From contig JACPVG010000001.1 in the NCBI GenBank assembly GCA_016191875.1, positions 1 to 64,000 of the forward strand: a stretch of 64,000 nucleotides of DNA, read 5' to 3'. The notes beneath the pieces are model-generated. The model was not told where the DNA came from and did not search any database. It was given only the letters and a program-made list of their open reading frames with translations. The first letter of the stretch is position 1; each line of letters starts with the position of its first letter. The position numbers were made by a program, and so were the translations under genes. The DNA comes from Chloroflexota bacterium. Its GTDB lineage: Bacteria > Chloroflexota > Anaerolineae > Anaerolineales > UBA11579. Of this stretch, positions 20,298 through 30,800 are shown in pieces.

Positions 20298-21458
20298 ATG
20301 CGCAAATTGATACCCCGCACTTTTTTCTGGCGTCTGCTGCTGGCATTCATGCTGGTCATCCTGATTTCGGCCGCGGCGCTCATCCTCACCCTGGAGACCA
20401 ACCTGCCGCGCCTGTTTGACATGCATTTCGGCATGATGGACATGACCGGCATGGGCGGCATGCCGATGATGGGCCCGCAAGGCGGCGGGCGCGGCGGCGG
20501 GAGCGCGCTGAGCGATCTCTACGCGGCGTTTCGGGCCGCGGTGGAGGGAGCGCTCGTCCCGGCCACCGGCGTGGCGCTGGCGGCAGCCGTCATCCTCAGC
20601 GCCTGGATGGGCCGCCGGTTCAGCCAGCCGGTCCAGCGCCTGACCGATTCCAGCCGCCGTATTGCCGCCGGACACTATAACGAACGCCTGCCGCTGGAGG
20701 AAATGGCAGACGCGCCCGAAGAGATTCTCGAAATGGCCTTCAGTTTCAACCGCATGGCCGAGCAAATCGCCCGCACCGAAACCCTGCGGCGAGCGCTGAT
20801 CGCGGATGTGGCTCACGAACTGCGCACGCCGCTCACCACCATCCGCGGCTCAATGGAAGGCTTGCTGGATGGAGTGCTGACGCCGACCCCAGAAACGTTC
20901 ACACTTGTGCACCAGGAAGCAGCCCGGCTGGAGCGGCTGGTCAACGACCTCCAGCAGCTCAGCCGTCTGGAAAGCGGGCGGCAGTCTCTCACCGTCGCTG
21001 CGCTTGGCGTGGGCGAACTGGTACGCGGGACGGTGGAAAGCATCCGGGCGGCCTATTCTGAAAAGGGGGTGGCGCTGGATGTGGATATCCCCACTGGCCT
21101 GCCGCCGCTCCCGGCAGATGGCGATCGCGCCACCCAGGCGCTGCTCAACCTCCTCACCAATGCGCTTGCCTTCACGCCCGCCGGCGGGCGGGTGCAGGTG
21201 AGCGCATCCCGGGTGGATGCCGCCATTCAGCTTGAAGTACAGGATACGGGCATCGGCATCCCGCCCGAACACCTGCCTCACGTGTTTGAGCGCTTCTACC
21301 GCGCCGAAAAGAGCCGGGCGCGCGGCCAGGGCGGTTCCGGCATCGGCCTGGCCATCACCCGGCAGATCATGGAAGCCCACGGCGGCGAAGCGCGCGCTGA
21401 GAGCGGTGGAGAGGGCCAGGGCAGCCGCTTCACCCTGGTCTTCCCGCTTTCAGAGTGA
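20298..21458 (+). CDS. Sensor histidine kinase with Met-rich periplasmic loop
   Basis: This 386-residue kinase has TM1 at about 10-32, a short extracytoplasmic loop with eight Met in about twenty residues (FGMMDMTGMGGMPMMG) and a Gly-rich stretch, then TM2 at about 85-105. A HAMP-like region, HisKA with the H-box ADVAHELRTPLTTIRGS, and HATPase_c with DTGIGIPPEHLPHVFERFYR and GGSGIGLAITRQI follow. The Met-rich loop is the likely input site. Soft metals such as Cu or Ag are the obvious candidates by analogy with Met-rich copper proteins. The substrate is unproven. Confidence 0.93.
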   Translation: MRKLIPRTFFWRLLLAFMLVILISAAALILTLETNLPRLFDMHFGMMDMTGMGGMPMMGPQGGGRGGGSALSDLYAAFRAAVEGALVPATGVALAAAVILSAWMGRRFSQPVQRLTDSSRRIAAGHYNERLPLEEMADAPEEILEMAFSFNRMAEQIARTETLRRALIADVAHELRTPLTTIRGSMEGLLDGVLTPTPETFTLVHQEAARLERLVNDLQQLSRLESGRQSLTVAALGVGELVRGTVESIRAAYSEKGVALDVDIPTGLPPLPADGDRATQALLNLLTNALAFTPAGGRVQVSASRVDAAIQLEVQDTGIGIPPEHLPHVFERFYRAEKSRARGQGGSGIGLAITRQIMEAHGGEARAESGGEGQGSRFTLVFPLSE

Positions 21459-21516
21459 ACGGTAGAATCATTCGGATACTCTTTGCGCCTCTGGCATCGC
21501 TTGTTCAAACCCTTCA

Positions 21517-21545
21517 TTGACTGAAGTACCCTAAAATCGTATAAT
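21517..21545 (+). promoter_or_regulatory. Near-consensus sigma-70 promoter for the ABC importer
   Basis: TTGACT (21517-21522), a 17-base spacer and a perfect TATAAT (21540-21545) give the strongest promoter in the window. Transcription would start near 21552, leaving a leader of about 184 bases before the lipoprotein ATG at 21736. The leader holds an AAAGGAGG at about 21661 and the proper AGGAG at 21721. No known riboswitch was recognised in it. Confidence 0.82.
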
Positions 21546-21735
21546 CCTGCTAACAGGTAGATGGCGGCCAGCGACTATCAAACGTCCGTCATTTATCGGC
21601 TTGAACGAGGCGCCCGCAACAATTCCCCGGCGCCGGCCATTGGACCCGATCGTTGGCTGGAAAGGAGGAGACCGCCCCATACCTTGCATGTATTCCGATT
21701 CATTCCCAAACCATGTACGAAGGAGAAGAAATCTC

Positions 21736-23412
21736 ATGCGTGGTAACACCCTTTTAAAACTGCTTTCACTCTTGGTGCTCGCCGGGCTGCTTCTGGCGGC
21801 CTGCGGCCCCACCGGCCCGGCCAGGCCCTATGAGGAAATCGATTACGAGGAACCGCTCAGCGTGGCGGCCGCTTCGTGCGATTACGGCGGCAAGATCTCT
21901 TCGGTTGCCGCCACCGACCGCCTGACCGTGGTCTTCACCCTGTGCAAGCCCGACCCGGCGTTCCTGGCCAAGGCTGCCTTCACCCCCTTCGGCATCCAGC
22001 CGCGTGAATACCTGGACTACACCGGCGGGAGCGGCCTGCTGTTGGAAGCCCCGGTCGGCACCGGCCCCTACCAGGTGACTGAGTGGGAGCGCGGCGACCA
22101 CGTGACCTTCACAGCCTTCGCCGATTACTGGGGCGCCGCCCCTGCGGCCCAGACCGCCGTCCTGCGCTGGAGCACGGAAGGCGCCGCCCGCCTGCTGGAA
22201 CTCCAGGCCGGCACCGCTGACATGATCACCAACCTCAGCCCGGCCGACATCCCCGGCGTTGAAGCCGACCCGAACCTGCAGCTGATCTTCAACCTGAACC
22301 CGAACGTCTTCTATGTGGGTTTCACCAACACGTTTGCGCCCTTCGACAATGCCGACGTGCGCCGGGCCATCGCCATGGGCCTGGACCGCCAGCGCATCGT
22401 GGACAACTTCTACCCGCCCGGTTCGGAAGTCGCTTCGCACTTCACCCCCTGCTCGATCCCGAACGGCTGCGCCGGCGACGCCTGGTATGACTTCGATGCC
22501 GATGCGGCCAACGCCCTGCTCGACGCGGCGGGCTTCCCGCGCGGCGACGACGGCGTGCGCTTCACGACCTCGATCTACTACCGCGACGTGTTCCGCGGCT
22601 ACCTGCCGGAACCCGGCAACGTGGCGGTCGAGATCCAGTCGCAGCTGCGCGATAACCTCGGCATCGAGGCCGAAGTGGTCGTGATGGAATCCGGCGAGTT
22701 CATCGCCCAGTCCACCAACGGCGCGCTGAGCGGCATCCACCTGCTGGGCTGGGGCGCGGACTATCCGCACGTCACCAACTTCCTGGACTTCCACTTCGGC
22801 TCCGGCAACCCGCAGTTCGGCAATGCCCACCCGGAGATCTATGAAGCCCTCCAGGAAGCCTCCTCCATCGGCGATGTCGCCGCGGCCGAACCGCTTTACG
22901 CCGACGCCAACAACGCCATCAAGGACCTCGTGCCGATGATCCCGGTGGCCCACGGCGCTTCGGCGGATGCCGCTCTGGCGAGCGTCTCCGGCGCGTATGT
23001 GCCGCCGTTCGGCGCGACCCAGTTCGCCTTCCTCGACCCGGGCAAGGACACACTGGTGTTCGTGCAGAACGCCGAACCGATCAGTCTGTACTGCGCCGAC
23101 GAGACCGATGGCGAATCCCTGCGCCCCTGCCAGCAGGCGGTTGAAACCCTGCTGGAGTACGGCCAGGATAGCGGCGATACATCGGGTGAACTGGCGACCG
23201 CCTGCACCAGCAACGCCGACTCGACGGTGTGGACCTGCACACTGCGCGACGGCGTGACGTTCCACGACGGCTCGGCCTTCGACGCCAACGACGTCGTGGC
23301 CTCCTGGGCGGCGGGTCTGGATGCGGCCAACCCCAACCACGTTGGGAACACCGGCGGCTTCGATTACTTCGCCTACCTGTGGGACGGCCTGATCAACGCG
23401 CCCTCGGAGTAA
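21736..23412 (+). CDS. Peptide/nickel-type ABC solute-binding lipoprotein, circularly permuted
   Basis: This 558-residue exported lipoprotein has a signal sequence and lipobox LLLAAC (Cys23). It belongs to the SBP_bac_5 (DppA/OppA-like) family, but the blocks are out of the usual order. Residues 50-430 carry the normally central and C-terminal parts (LTVVFTLCKPDPAFLAKA, GTGPYQVTEWERGDHVTF, FDNADVRRAIAMGLDRQRIV, HLLGWGADYPHVTNFLDF). Residues 438-558 carry the normally N-terminal parts (TLVFVQNAEPISLYCADE, then RDGVTFHDGSAFDANDVV). The ATG follows AGGAG. The ligand is probably an oligopeptide or similar, delivered to the permeases downstream. The gene is intact, with no frameshift. Confidence 0.9.
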   Translation: MRGNTLLKLLSLLVLAGLLLAACGPTGPARPYEEIDYEEPLSVAAASCDYGGKISSVAATDRLTVVFTLCKPDPAFLAKAAFTPFGIQPREYLDYTGGSGLLLEAPVGTGPYQVTEWERGDHVTFTAFADYWGAAPAAQTAVLRWSTEGAARLLELQAGTADMITNLSPADIPGVEADPNLQLIFNLNPNVFYVGFTNTFAPFDNADVRRAIAMGLDRQRIVDNFYPPGSEVASHFTPCSIPNGCAGDAWYDFDADAANALLDAAGFPRGDDGVRFTTSIYYRDVFRGYLPEPGNVAVEIQSQLRDNLGIEAEVVVMESGEFIAQSTNGALSGIHLLGWGADYPHVTNFLDFHFGSGNPQFGNAHPEIYEALQEASSIGDVAAAEPLYADANNAIKDLVPMIPVAHGASADAALASVSGAYVPPFGATQFAFLDPGKDTLVFVQNAEPISLYCADETDGESLRPCQQAVETLLEYGQDSGDTSGELATACTSNADSTVWTCTLRDGVTFHDGSAFDANDVVASWAAGLDAANPNHVGNTGGFDYFAYLWDGLINAPSE

Positions 23413-23462
23413 GATTCACCACTCCTCCCACGTGGCTCGATTCTTGAGCACGATGTACAATA

Positions 23463-23504
23463 CAACGCGGGATGGGAGTTTCCCATCCCGCGTTGGCTTT
23501 TTTT
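23463..23504 (+). terminator. Strong hairpin with T-run between binding protein and permease genes
   Basis: A perfect 15-bp stem (CAACGCGGGATGGGA, loop GTT, complement) is followed by GCTTTTTTT. It lies inside an otherwise continuous operon, so it probably terminates most transcripts and lets the binding protein be made in excess over the membrane components. Confidence 0.92.
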
Positions 23505-23523
23505 GGCAGACTGAGGCCGTTGC

Positions 23524-24603
23524 ATGAAACAATTCGCCATCCGGCGCATCCTCTACACCATCCCGGTCTTGCTGGGAATCCTCGTGGTCACATTTGTGAT
23601 CGCGCGCCTGATTCCGGGCGACCCATGCACCGCCGCTCTCGGCGAACGCGCCACCCAATCTGCCTGCAACGCGTTCAATAAGCGCATGGGGCTGGACAAG
23701 CCCATCTACGTCCAGCTGGGCATCTACATGGCCGATGTCCTGCGCGGCGACTTCGGCAACTCGATTCGTTTCCATCGACCGGTGTCCACCCTGTTGCTGG
23801 AGAAACTGCCCGTGACCATCGAGCTGGGTGTTATCGCCCTGCTGCTGGCGACGATCATAGGCATCCCGGCGGGGATCCTTTCGGCCGTGCGGCGCAATTC
23901 CACCACCGATGTGGTGACAATGGTCGCCGCCAACGTGGGCGTTTCGATGCCGGTGTACTGGCTGGGCCTGATGCTGCAATACCTGTTCGCCATCCTGCTG
24001 AAGGATACGTTTCTCTGGCTGGAGCCGGGCAAGCGGCTGTCGGCCGGGCTGTCCTCGATCCCATTTTATAAAGCCTGGGGGTTGGGCATCAGCACCACCT
24101 CCGCTCTTTATCCGGCGGTTGAATTCATCTCGAACTTCTTCCTGTTCAATTCGGTCATCACGTTCGATTTCGTGGTGCTGGGCGACGCCCTGAAGCACCT
24201 CATCCTGCCTTCGCTGGCCCTGAGCACCATCCCGATGGCCATCATCGCCCGCATCACCCGCTCCAGCATGCTCGAAGTGTTGAGCCAGGACTACATCCGC
24301 ACGGCGCGCGCCAAAGGCCTGGTGGAGCGGATGGTAGTGCTGAAGCACGCCCTGCGCAATGCCCTGCTTCCGGTGGTCACCATCCTTGGCCTGCAGGCTG
24401 GCACGCTGTTCGCCGGGGCGGTACTGACCGAATCGATCTTCAGCCTGGCAGGGGTTGGGCGCAGCCTGTTCGATGCCATCACCGGCCGCGATTTCCCGGT
24501 CATCCAGGGCTTCACCGTGGTCATTGCCATCGGCTACGTGGCCGTCAACCTAGTCGTGGATATTTCCTATGCCTACATCGACCCGCGCATCAAACTGGAG
24601 TGA
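23524..24603 (+). CDS. Peptide-type ABC transporter permease (DppB-like)
   Basis: This 359-residue inner-membrane permease has the family start FAIRRILYTIPVLLGILVVTFVI and LIPGDPC. The EAA-type cytoplasmic loop SQDYIRTARAKGLVERMVVLK contacts the ATPases. About six helices are predicted, with a somewhat long insertion between helices 3 and 4 (about 155-215, LLKDTFLWLEPGKRLSAG onward). It forms the translocation channel with the next gene's product. Spacing to the next gene is 9 bases. Confidence 0.93.
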   Translation: MKQFAIRRILYTIPVLLGILVVTFVIARLIPGDPCTAALGERATQSACNAFNKRMGLDKPIYVQLGIYMADVLRGDFGNSIRFHRPVSTLLLEKLPVTIELGVIALLLATIIGIPAGILSAVRRNSTTDVVTMVAANVGVSMPVYWLGLMLQYLFAILLKDTFLWLEPGKRLSAGLSSIPFYKAWGLGISTTSALYPAVEFISNFFLFNSVITFDFVVLGDALKHLILPSLALSTIPMAIIARITRSSMLEVLSQDYIRTARAKGLVERMVVLKHALRNALLPVVTILGLQAGTLFAGAVLTESIFSLAGVGRSLFDAITGRDFPVIQGFTVVIAIGYVAVNLVVDISYAYIDPRIKLE

Positions 24604-24612
24604 GGTTCGTCC

Positions 24613-25560
24613 ATGACCAGCATCCCTGAGGCAGCCGCCCTGCCGGCCGCCAGCCTGCGCTCCAACAGCCTCCTGCGGCTCACCCTGCGCCGCCTGACCC
24701 GGCAGCGCAACGCCCGCGTCGGCCTGACCATCCTGATATCTTTGATTCTGGTGGCTGCTTTTGCGCCGCTCATCGCCCCCTACGAACCCAACCGCGATCT
24801 GATCGGCATCGAGCCGGTCACCCAGCGCCAGAAACCGTGCATCCACCTGCTGGGCTGCCCGGCCGACCAGCCCCAGCACATCATGGGCATCGACGCCAAC
24901 TACCGCGATGTCTTCAGCCGGGTGGTGTACGGCACGCGCGTGTCGCTGATGGTAGGCTTCACCACCATCGGCATGGCGATCCTGGTGGGCACGCTGCTGG
25001 GCGCGGTGGCGGGCTACGCCGGCGGCTGGGCGGACAACGTCATCATGCGCTTCATGGATGTTCTGCTGGCATTTCCCGGTTTCCTGCTGGCGATTGCCAT
25101 CATCACCGTCCTGGGGCGCGGCCTGCAAAACGCCCTGTATGCCATCGCCATCGTTAACATCCCGCATTTCGCCCGGGTGGTGCGCGCCAGCGTGCTTTCG
25201 ATCAAAGAGCAGGAATTCGTGGCGGCCACGCGCGCCCTGGGCGCCAGCGATACCCGCATCCTCTTCCTGCGCATCCTCCCCAACGCCCTGCCGCCGCTCA
25301 TCGTCCAGGGCACGCTGGGCATCGCCGGGGCGATACTGGAAGCCGCGGCCCTGTCGTTCCTGGGCATCGGCGCCCAACCGCCGACCCCGGAATGGGGCAC
25401 GATGCTCGGCACGGAGCGCAACCAGGTTTTCACTGCCCCCCATCTGGTCTTCTTCCCCGGCATCGCCATCATGATCACGGTGCTGGCATTCAACCTGTTG
25501 GGCGATGGCCTGCGCGACGCCATGGACCCCCGGCTGGCGCAGGTCAGCAAGCCTCGGTAG
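24613..25560 (+). CDS. Peptide-type ABC transporter permease (DppC-like)
   Basis: This 315-residue permease has the N-terminal OppC-type region (LRRLTRQRNARVGLTILISL) and the typical DRDxxSRVVYGTRVSL-like segment (ANYRDVFSRVVYGTRVSLMV). The EAA loop is KEQEFVAATRALGASDTRI. The end motif LGDGLRDAMDPRL is characteristic. It follows the DppB-like gene directly. Confidence 0.93.
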   Translation: MTSIPEAAALPAASLRSNSLLRLTLRRLTRQRNARVGLTILISLILVAAFAPLIAPYEPNRDLIGIEPVTQRQKPCIHLLGCPADQPQHIMGIDANYRDVFSRVVYGTRVSLMVGFTTIGMAILVGTLLGAVAGYAGGWADNVIMRFMDVLLAFPGFLLAIAIITVLGRGLQNALYAIAIVNIPHFARVVRASVLSIKEQEFVAATRALGASDTRILFLRILPNALPPLIVQGTLGIAGAILEAAALSFLGIGAQPPTPEWGTMLGTERNQVFTAPHLVFFPGIAIMITVLAFNLLGDGLRDAMDPRLAQVSKPR

Positions 25561-25576
25561 GCATGTGGAGCAACGG

Positions 25577-26643
25577 ATGGCGATAAGGAAACGAAAGCCG
25601 AACGGCAGCGCGCCGATCCTGGAGGTCAGGAACCTCACCACCTACTTCTACACCGAAGACGGCGTGGTCAAGGCCGTGGATGGCGTGGATTTTTTTGTGC
25701 GCCACGGCGAGGTGCTTGGCCTGGTGGGTGAATCCGGCTGCGGCAAAAGCATCACGTCGCTGTCCATCCTGCGCCTCATCGACCGCCCCGGCGAGATCGT
25801 GGCCGGCGAAGTGGTCTTTGAAGGTGATGACCTGCTGAAAAAGCCGATGGCCGACATGGTGGATATACGCGGTGACCGCATTTCGATGATCTTTCAGCAG
25901 CCCAAGAGCAGCCTGAATCCGGTCTTCACCATCGGCGACCAGATCGTTGAAGTTTTCGAGATTCACGAGCAGGCTGACAAAGAAGCCGCCTGGGAAAAGG
26001 CCGTCGGCCTGCTGCGGCTGGTAGGCATCGCAGACCCGGAGAGCAAAGCGCATACCTACCCGCATCAACTTTCGGGCGGGCAGGCCCAGCGCGTGATGAT
26101 CGCCATGGCGATGGCTCTCCAGCCGGAACTGCTCATCGCCGATGAGCCGACCACCGCCCTGGACGTGACCATCCAGGCCCAGATTCTGGACCTGATCCGC
26201 GAACTCAACGAAGCCACCGGCACGGCCGTCATCCTTATCACCCACGACCTGGGTCTGATCGCCGAAATGGCCGACCGGGTGGCCGTGATGTACGCCGGCC
26301 GCATCGTGGAGGAAGTGGAGGTCGAGACGCTCTTCAAGCAGGCGCTGCATCCCTACACCCAGGGGTTGATCGACTCGATCCCGGTGCTGGGCGCGGTCAA
26401 AGAACGGCTGAACACCATCCCCGGCGGCGTGCCGAACCTGATCGACCTGCCGCCCGGCTGCCGGTTCGCGCCGCGCTGCCGCGCCCGCGAGGAATATGGG
26501 CTGAGTATTTGCACCGAGGTCGAGCCCAGCCTGGCAGAAGCCAAGCCCGGCCATAAGGTGCGCTGCTGGCTGTACGAAGACCATAGCGGCCACGATGCGC
26601 CGCTCAAACCCCGTGAGGCCAAAGCCCGGAAGAAGGACCGCCC

Positions 26644-26647
<4 letters not shown>
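25577..26647 (+). CDS. Peptide-type ABC transporter ATPase (DppD-like)
   Basis: This 356-residue ATPase has Walker A GESGCGKS, a signature segment [14 protein letters not shown], Walker [13 protein letters not shown] and the H-loop [10 protein letters not shown]. The C-terminal oligopeptide_CTD includes [19 protein letters not shown], whose Cys residues in this family can bind an iron-sulfur cluster. I chose the ATG 6 bases after GGAG; an upstream in-frame start at 25505 lies inside the preceding gene. It overlaps the next gene by ATGA. Confidence 0.93.
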
Positions 26648-27657
<1,010 letters not shown>

Positions 27658-27661
27658 AACA

Positions 27662-27698
27662 CGCATCATGCATCATGTAGCATGCTATCCGTGATGCG
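27662..27698 (+). terminator. Possible hairpin at the end of the ABC importer operon
   Basis: CGCATCA at 27662 pairs with TGATGCG ending at 27698, and the arms enclose a GCATCAT direct repeat. It lies 5 bases after the last ATPase stop. No immediate T-run follows, although GGTTCTTGATGGTTTT is close. Confidence 0.4.
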
Positions 27699-27707
27699 CG
27701 GTTCTTG

Positions 27708-27872
27708 ATGGTTTTACCACGGCCTAAGCAGTTGGCCGTAAGTATTTTGAATTCCGTCGGAGAGGAGCAGCGGCCAACTATTAAAGTAGCCCATAGGCAT
27801 CTTACGAGGAGAGTCACGCTGGAAGGTCGGCGAGCTTTTCAAAAAGATCTTCGGTGGGCTACTTACTGCTGA
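27708..27872 (+). other. Inverted-repeat-rich intergenic element with a possible 54-residue ORF
   Basis: Two long-range stems are exact. AGTTGGCCG (27730-27738) pairs with CGGCCAACT (27771-27779), and AGTAGCCCA (27785-27793) pairs with TGGGCTACT (27855-27863). The segment is less GC-rich than the flanking genes. It also contains an ATG ORF of 54 codons (27708-27872), rich in Arg, with no recognisable family or ribosome-binding site. It could be the 5' leader of the SpoIIE-type gene, a structured RNA, or a decayed mobile fragment. Confidence 0.45.
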
Positions 27873-27887
27873 ACAGTTATCCCTGCC

Positions 27888-30800
27888 ATGAATTTCGAGA
27901 CCAACCTCGTCACCATCTTCCTGATGGCAGCCGCCATGGCGCTGTTCGCCCTGGGGGTCTATTCCTGGAGCCGCCGCGACCAGCAGGCCGGCCGCACGCT
28001 GGCATGGATGCTGTTCGCCGGGGCCTGGTGGGCGTTCTGCGACGCGTTGCAGTGGTCGATGGCAGACCTGGCCGCCCAGCAGTTCTGGCTGCGGGTGAAG
28101 TACCTGGGCATCGTCGCCGTGCCGGTGTACTGGTTCGCCTTCGCAGCCTATTACACGGAGACCTGGCGGCCCGAGAGCCTGCGCGCCCGGCTGGCGCTTG
28201 GGCTGATCCCGGTGCTTACGGTGGCGATGGTTTTCACCAATGACCTGCACCACTGGATGTGGAAGAGCGTCGTGCCGGTGCAGGCGCTGGGGTTGCGCGG
28301 CCTGGTGACGGCGCGCAGCACCTGGTTCACGATCCACAGCCTGTATTCGTATATCCTTGTGCTGTCCGGCGTCGGATTGATCCTGCGGGCTATCCTGCGC
28401 CAGCCGCAGCGTTACCGCCGTGCCGCACCCGGCCTGCTGGTGGGCGTGCTCACGCCGCTGATCGTGAACATGCTGGTCATCGGCGGCGTCGTGGACGTCG
28501 GCGCGATCGACCCGACGCCGTTCGCCTTTGTGGTCACCGGCCTGGGGTTTTCGTGGAGCCTGTTCAGCAACCGCCTGCTGGAAGTCATCAGCATCGCCCA
28601 TGAAGCCGTGGTCCGCAGCATCAACGACGGCGTCATCGTGCTGGACGCCCACGGCAGCATTGTGGACGTGAACCCGGCCGCCGAGATGCTGCTGAACGAT
28701 TCGGCCCGCAGCCTGGTGGGCAAGCCCGCCAGCGCACTGGAGCGGCGGCTGCCCGGCCTGGGAAACCCGGCCGACCAGGCGGCCTATCAGGAGCGCGACC
28801 TGGCCGTGGAACACGCCGGGCGCCAGACGTTCCTCGGCCTGCGCGTCCACCCGGTGCATGGCCCGGAAGGCCAGCTGGTCGGGCGCGTCCTGCACCTCAG
28901 CGACATCTCCCGCCGCAAGCAGGCCGAAGCCAATCTGGAGCACACCCAGGCCTCCTATTACCACATCCTCGACAACCTGGAAGACCCGTTCTTCGAGGCC
29001 GACACGGAAGGCCGCCTGACCTATGTGAACAAGGCGTTCCTGCAGGCCATCGGCTACGAACGCAAAGAGGTCATCGGTCAGACCTTCCGGCGCTTCACCG
29101 CGCCCGATTCCATCCGCCGGGTGATGGAGCAGTTCCGCGACATGTACGCCACCGGCCAGCCGGTCAAGCCGTTCCAGTACAACTACCGCGGCCGGGATGG
29201 CGGCATCGGCTACGGGGAACTCTCTGCCACGCCCATCCGCTTCCTGGAGCGCATCACTGGCTCGCGCGGCGTCATCCGCGACATGACCGAGCGCATCGTG
29301 ACCGAACAGGAGCTGCGCCGGGCGCGCGAAGCCGCCGAAGCGCGCGCCAGTGAACTCTCTGCCATCAACCGCGTCGCGGATGCGGTGGCCAGCACGCTCG
29401 ATCTGGAGAACATGCTCCAGACGGTGTGCAAAGAAATGGCGTCCATCTTCGACGTGCGCAACGCTGGCATCGGCCTGCTGGACAACGACCGCAAGGCGCT
29501 GCGCATCGTGGCCTTCACCAGCAATCAGGAAGGCGAGGCAGACGCCACCGGGTTGGAATTGCCGCTGGAAGGTAACGCCTCCACCGAGCAGGTGATCCGG
29601 ACGCGCAGGCCGGTCATCGTCAGCAACGCCCAATCGGCGCGCGAGACCGAGGCGATACACGACCTGATGAAGGAACGCGGCACCACCGGCATCCTGATTG
29701 TGCCATTGCTGGCGCGCGGCCAGGTCATCGGCACCATCGGCATGCCGGCGCGCCGGCCAGACCAGGTCTTTAGCGAGACCGAGGTCGCCCTGGCGGCCAC
29801 CATCGCCAGCCAGATCGCCAGCGCCATTGAGAACGCCCGGCTGTACGGCAGCACGGAAAAGGCGCTGGGGGCGGTGGAACGCGACCTGGAGATCGGCCGC
29901 AACATCCAGAGCGGGTTCTTCCCCGAGGACCTGCCCGCTGTGGATGGCTGGGAGATCGCCGCCCGCTTCCGGGCCGCCCGCCAGGTGGCCGGCGACTTCT
30001 ACGATTCTTTCCGGCTGGGGGATTCGAACCTGGTGGCCGTTCTCATCGCCGACGTATGCGACAAAGGCGTGGGCGCGGCCCTGTTCATGGTGCTCTTTCG
30101 CAGCCTGGTGCGCGCGTTCGCCGAGTACCACAGCGCCGTGAAATCGCCTGCCGAGCGCCTGCTCAAGATCATCACCAGCACAAACAACTACATCGCCACC
30201 ACCCATGGCCGCTCCAACATGTTCGCCACCATGTTCATCGGCCTTCTGGACGATAGGAAGAACACGATACATTACGTGAACGCCGGGCATGAAGCCCCCC
30301 TGCTCCTGGACGCCGACGGCCAGTTGAAGCAGCGCCTGGAGCCCACTGGCCCGGCCGCTGGCCTGTTCCCGGACCTGGCTTTTGAAGTGAAGAAGGTCAC
30401 ACTCAAGCCGGGCGACATGCTGCTTGCCTTCACCGACGGCGTGACCGACGCCCGCGACCCCGCCGGCGAGTTCTTCAGCGAAAACCGTGTGCTGGCCGTC
30501 GCCCGCCAGGTCTGGCCCTCGGCCTTCAGTCTGATGACCGACCTCGAGTACCGTCTGCTGGCGCATAGCGGGGAGCGCAGCCAGTACGACGACATTACCA
30601 TGATCGCCCTGCGGCGCAACCTGCAAGAGCAGGCTGAGACGCACGAGTTTGAGCGCCCGGCTCTGCTGGAGAACCTGCCTGCCCTGCGCGGCTTTGTGGA
30701 GCAGGCCGCCAACCGCATGCGCCTGCCTGACGAAACCTGCTTTGCCTTCAAACTGGCGGTGGACGAAGCCTGCGCCAACGTGATCGAGCACGGTTATGCG

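Noticed and set aside
21766-23340. A 524-codon minus-strand frame opposite the binding-protein gene
   Set aside because: It is the complement of an intact lipoprotein with signal sequence, promoter and terminator; the antisense protein has no recognisable features.
23444-23461. Promoter TTGAGC plus TACAAT before the DppB-like gene
   Set aside because: The two boxes are only 6 bases apart and no suitable -35 lies 16-18 bases upstream of TACAAT; the hairpin terminator follows immediately.
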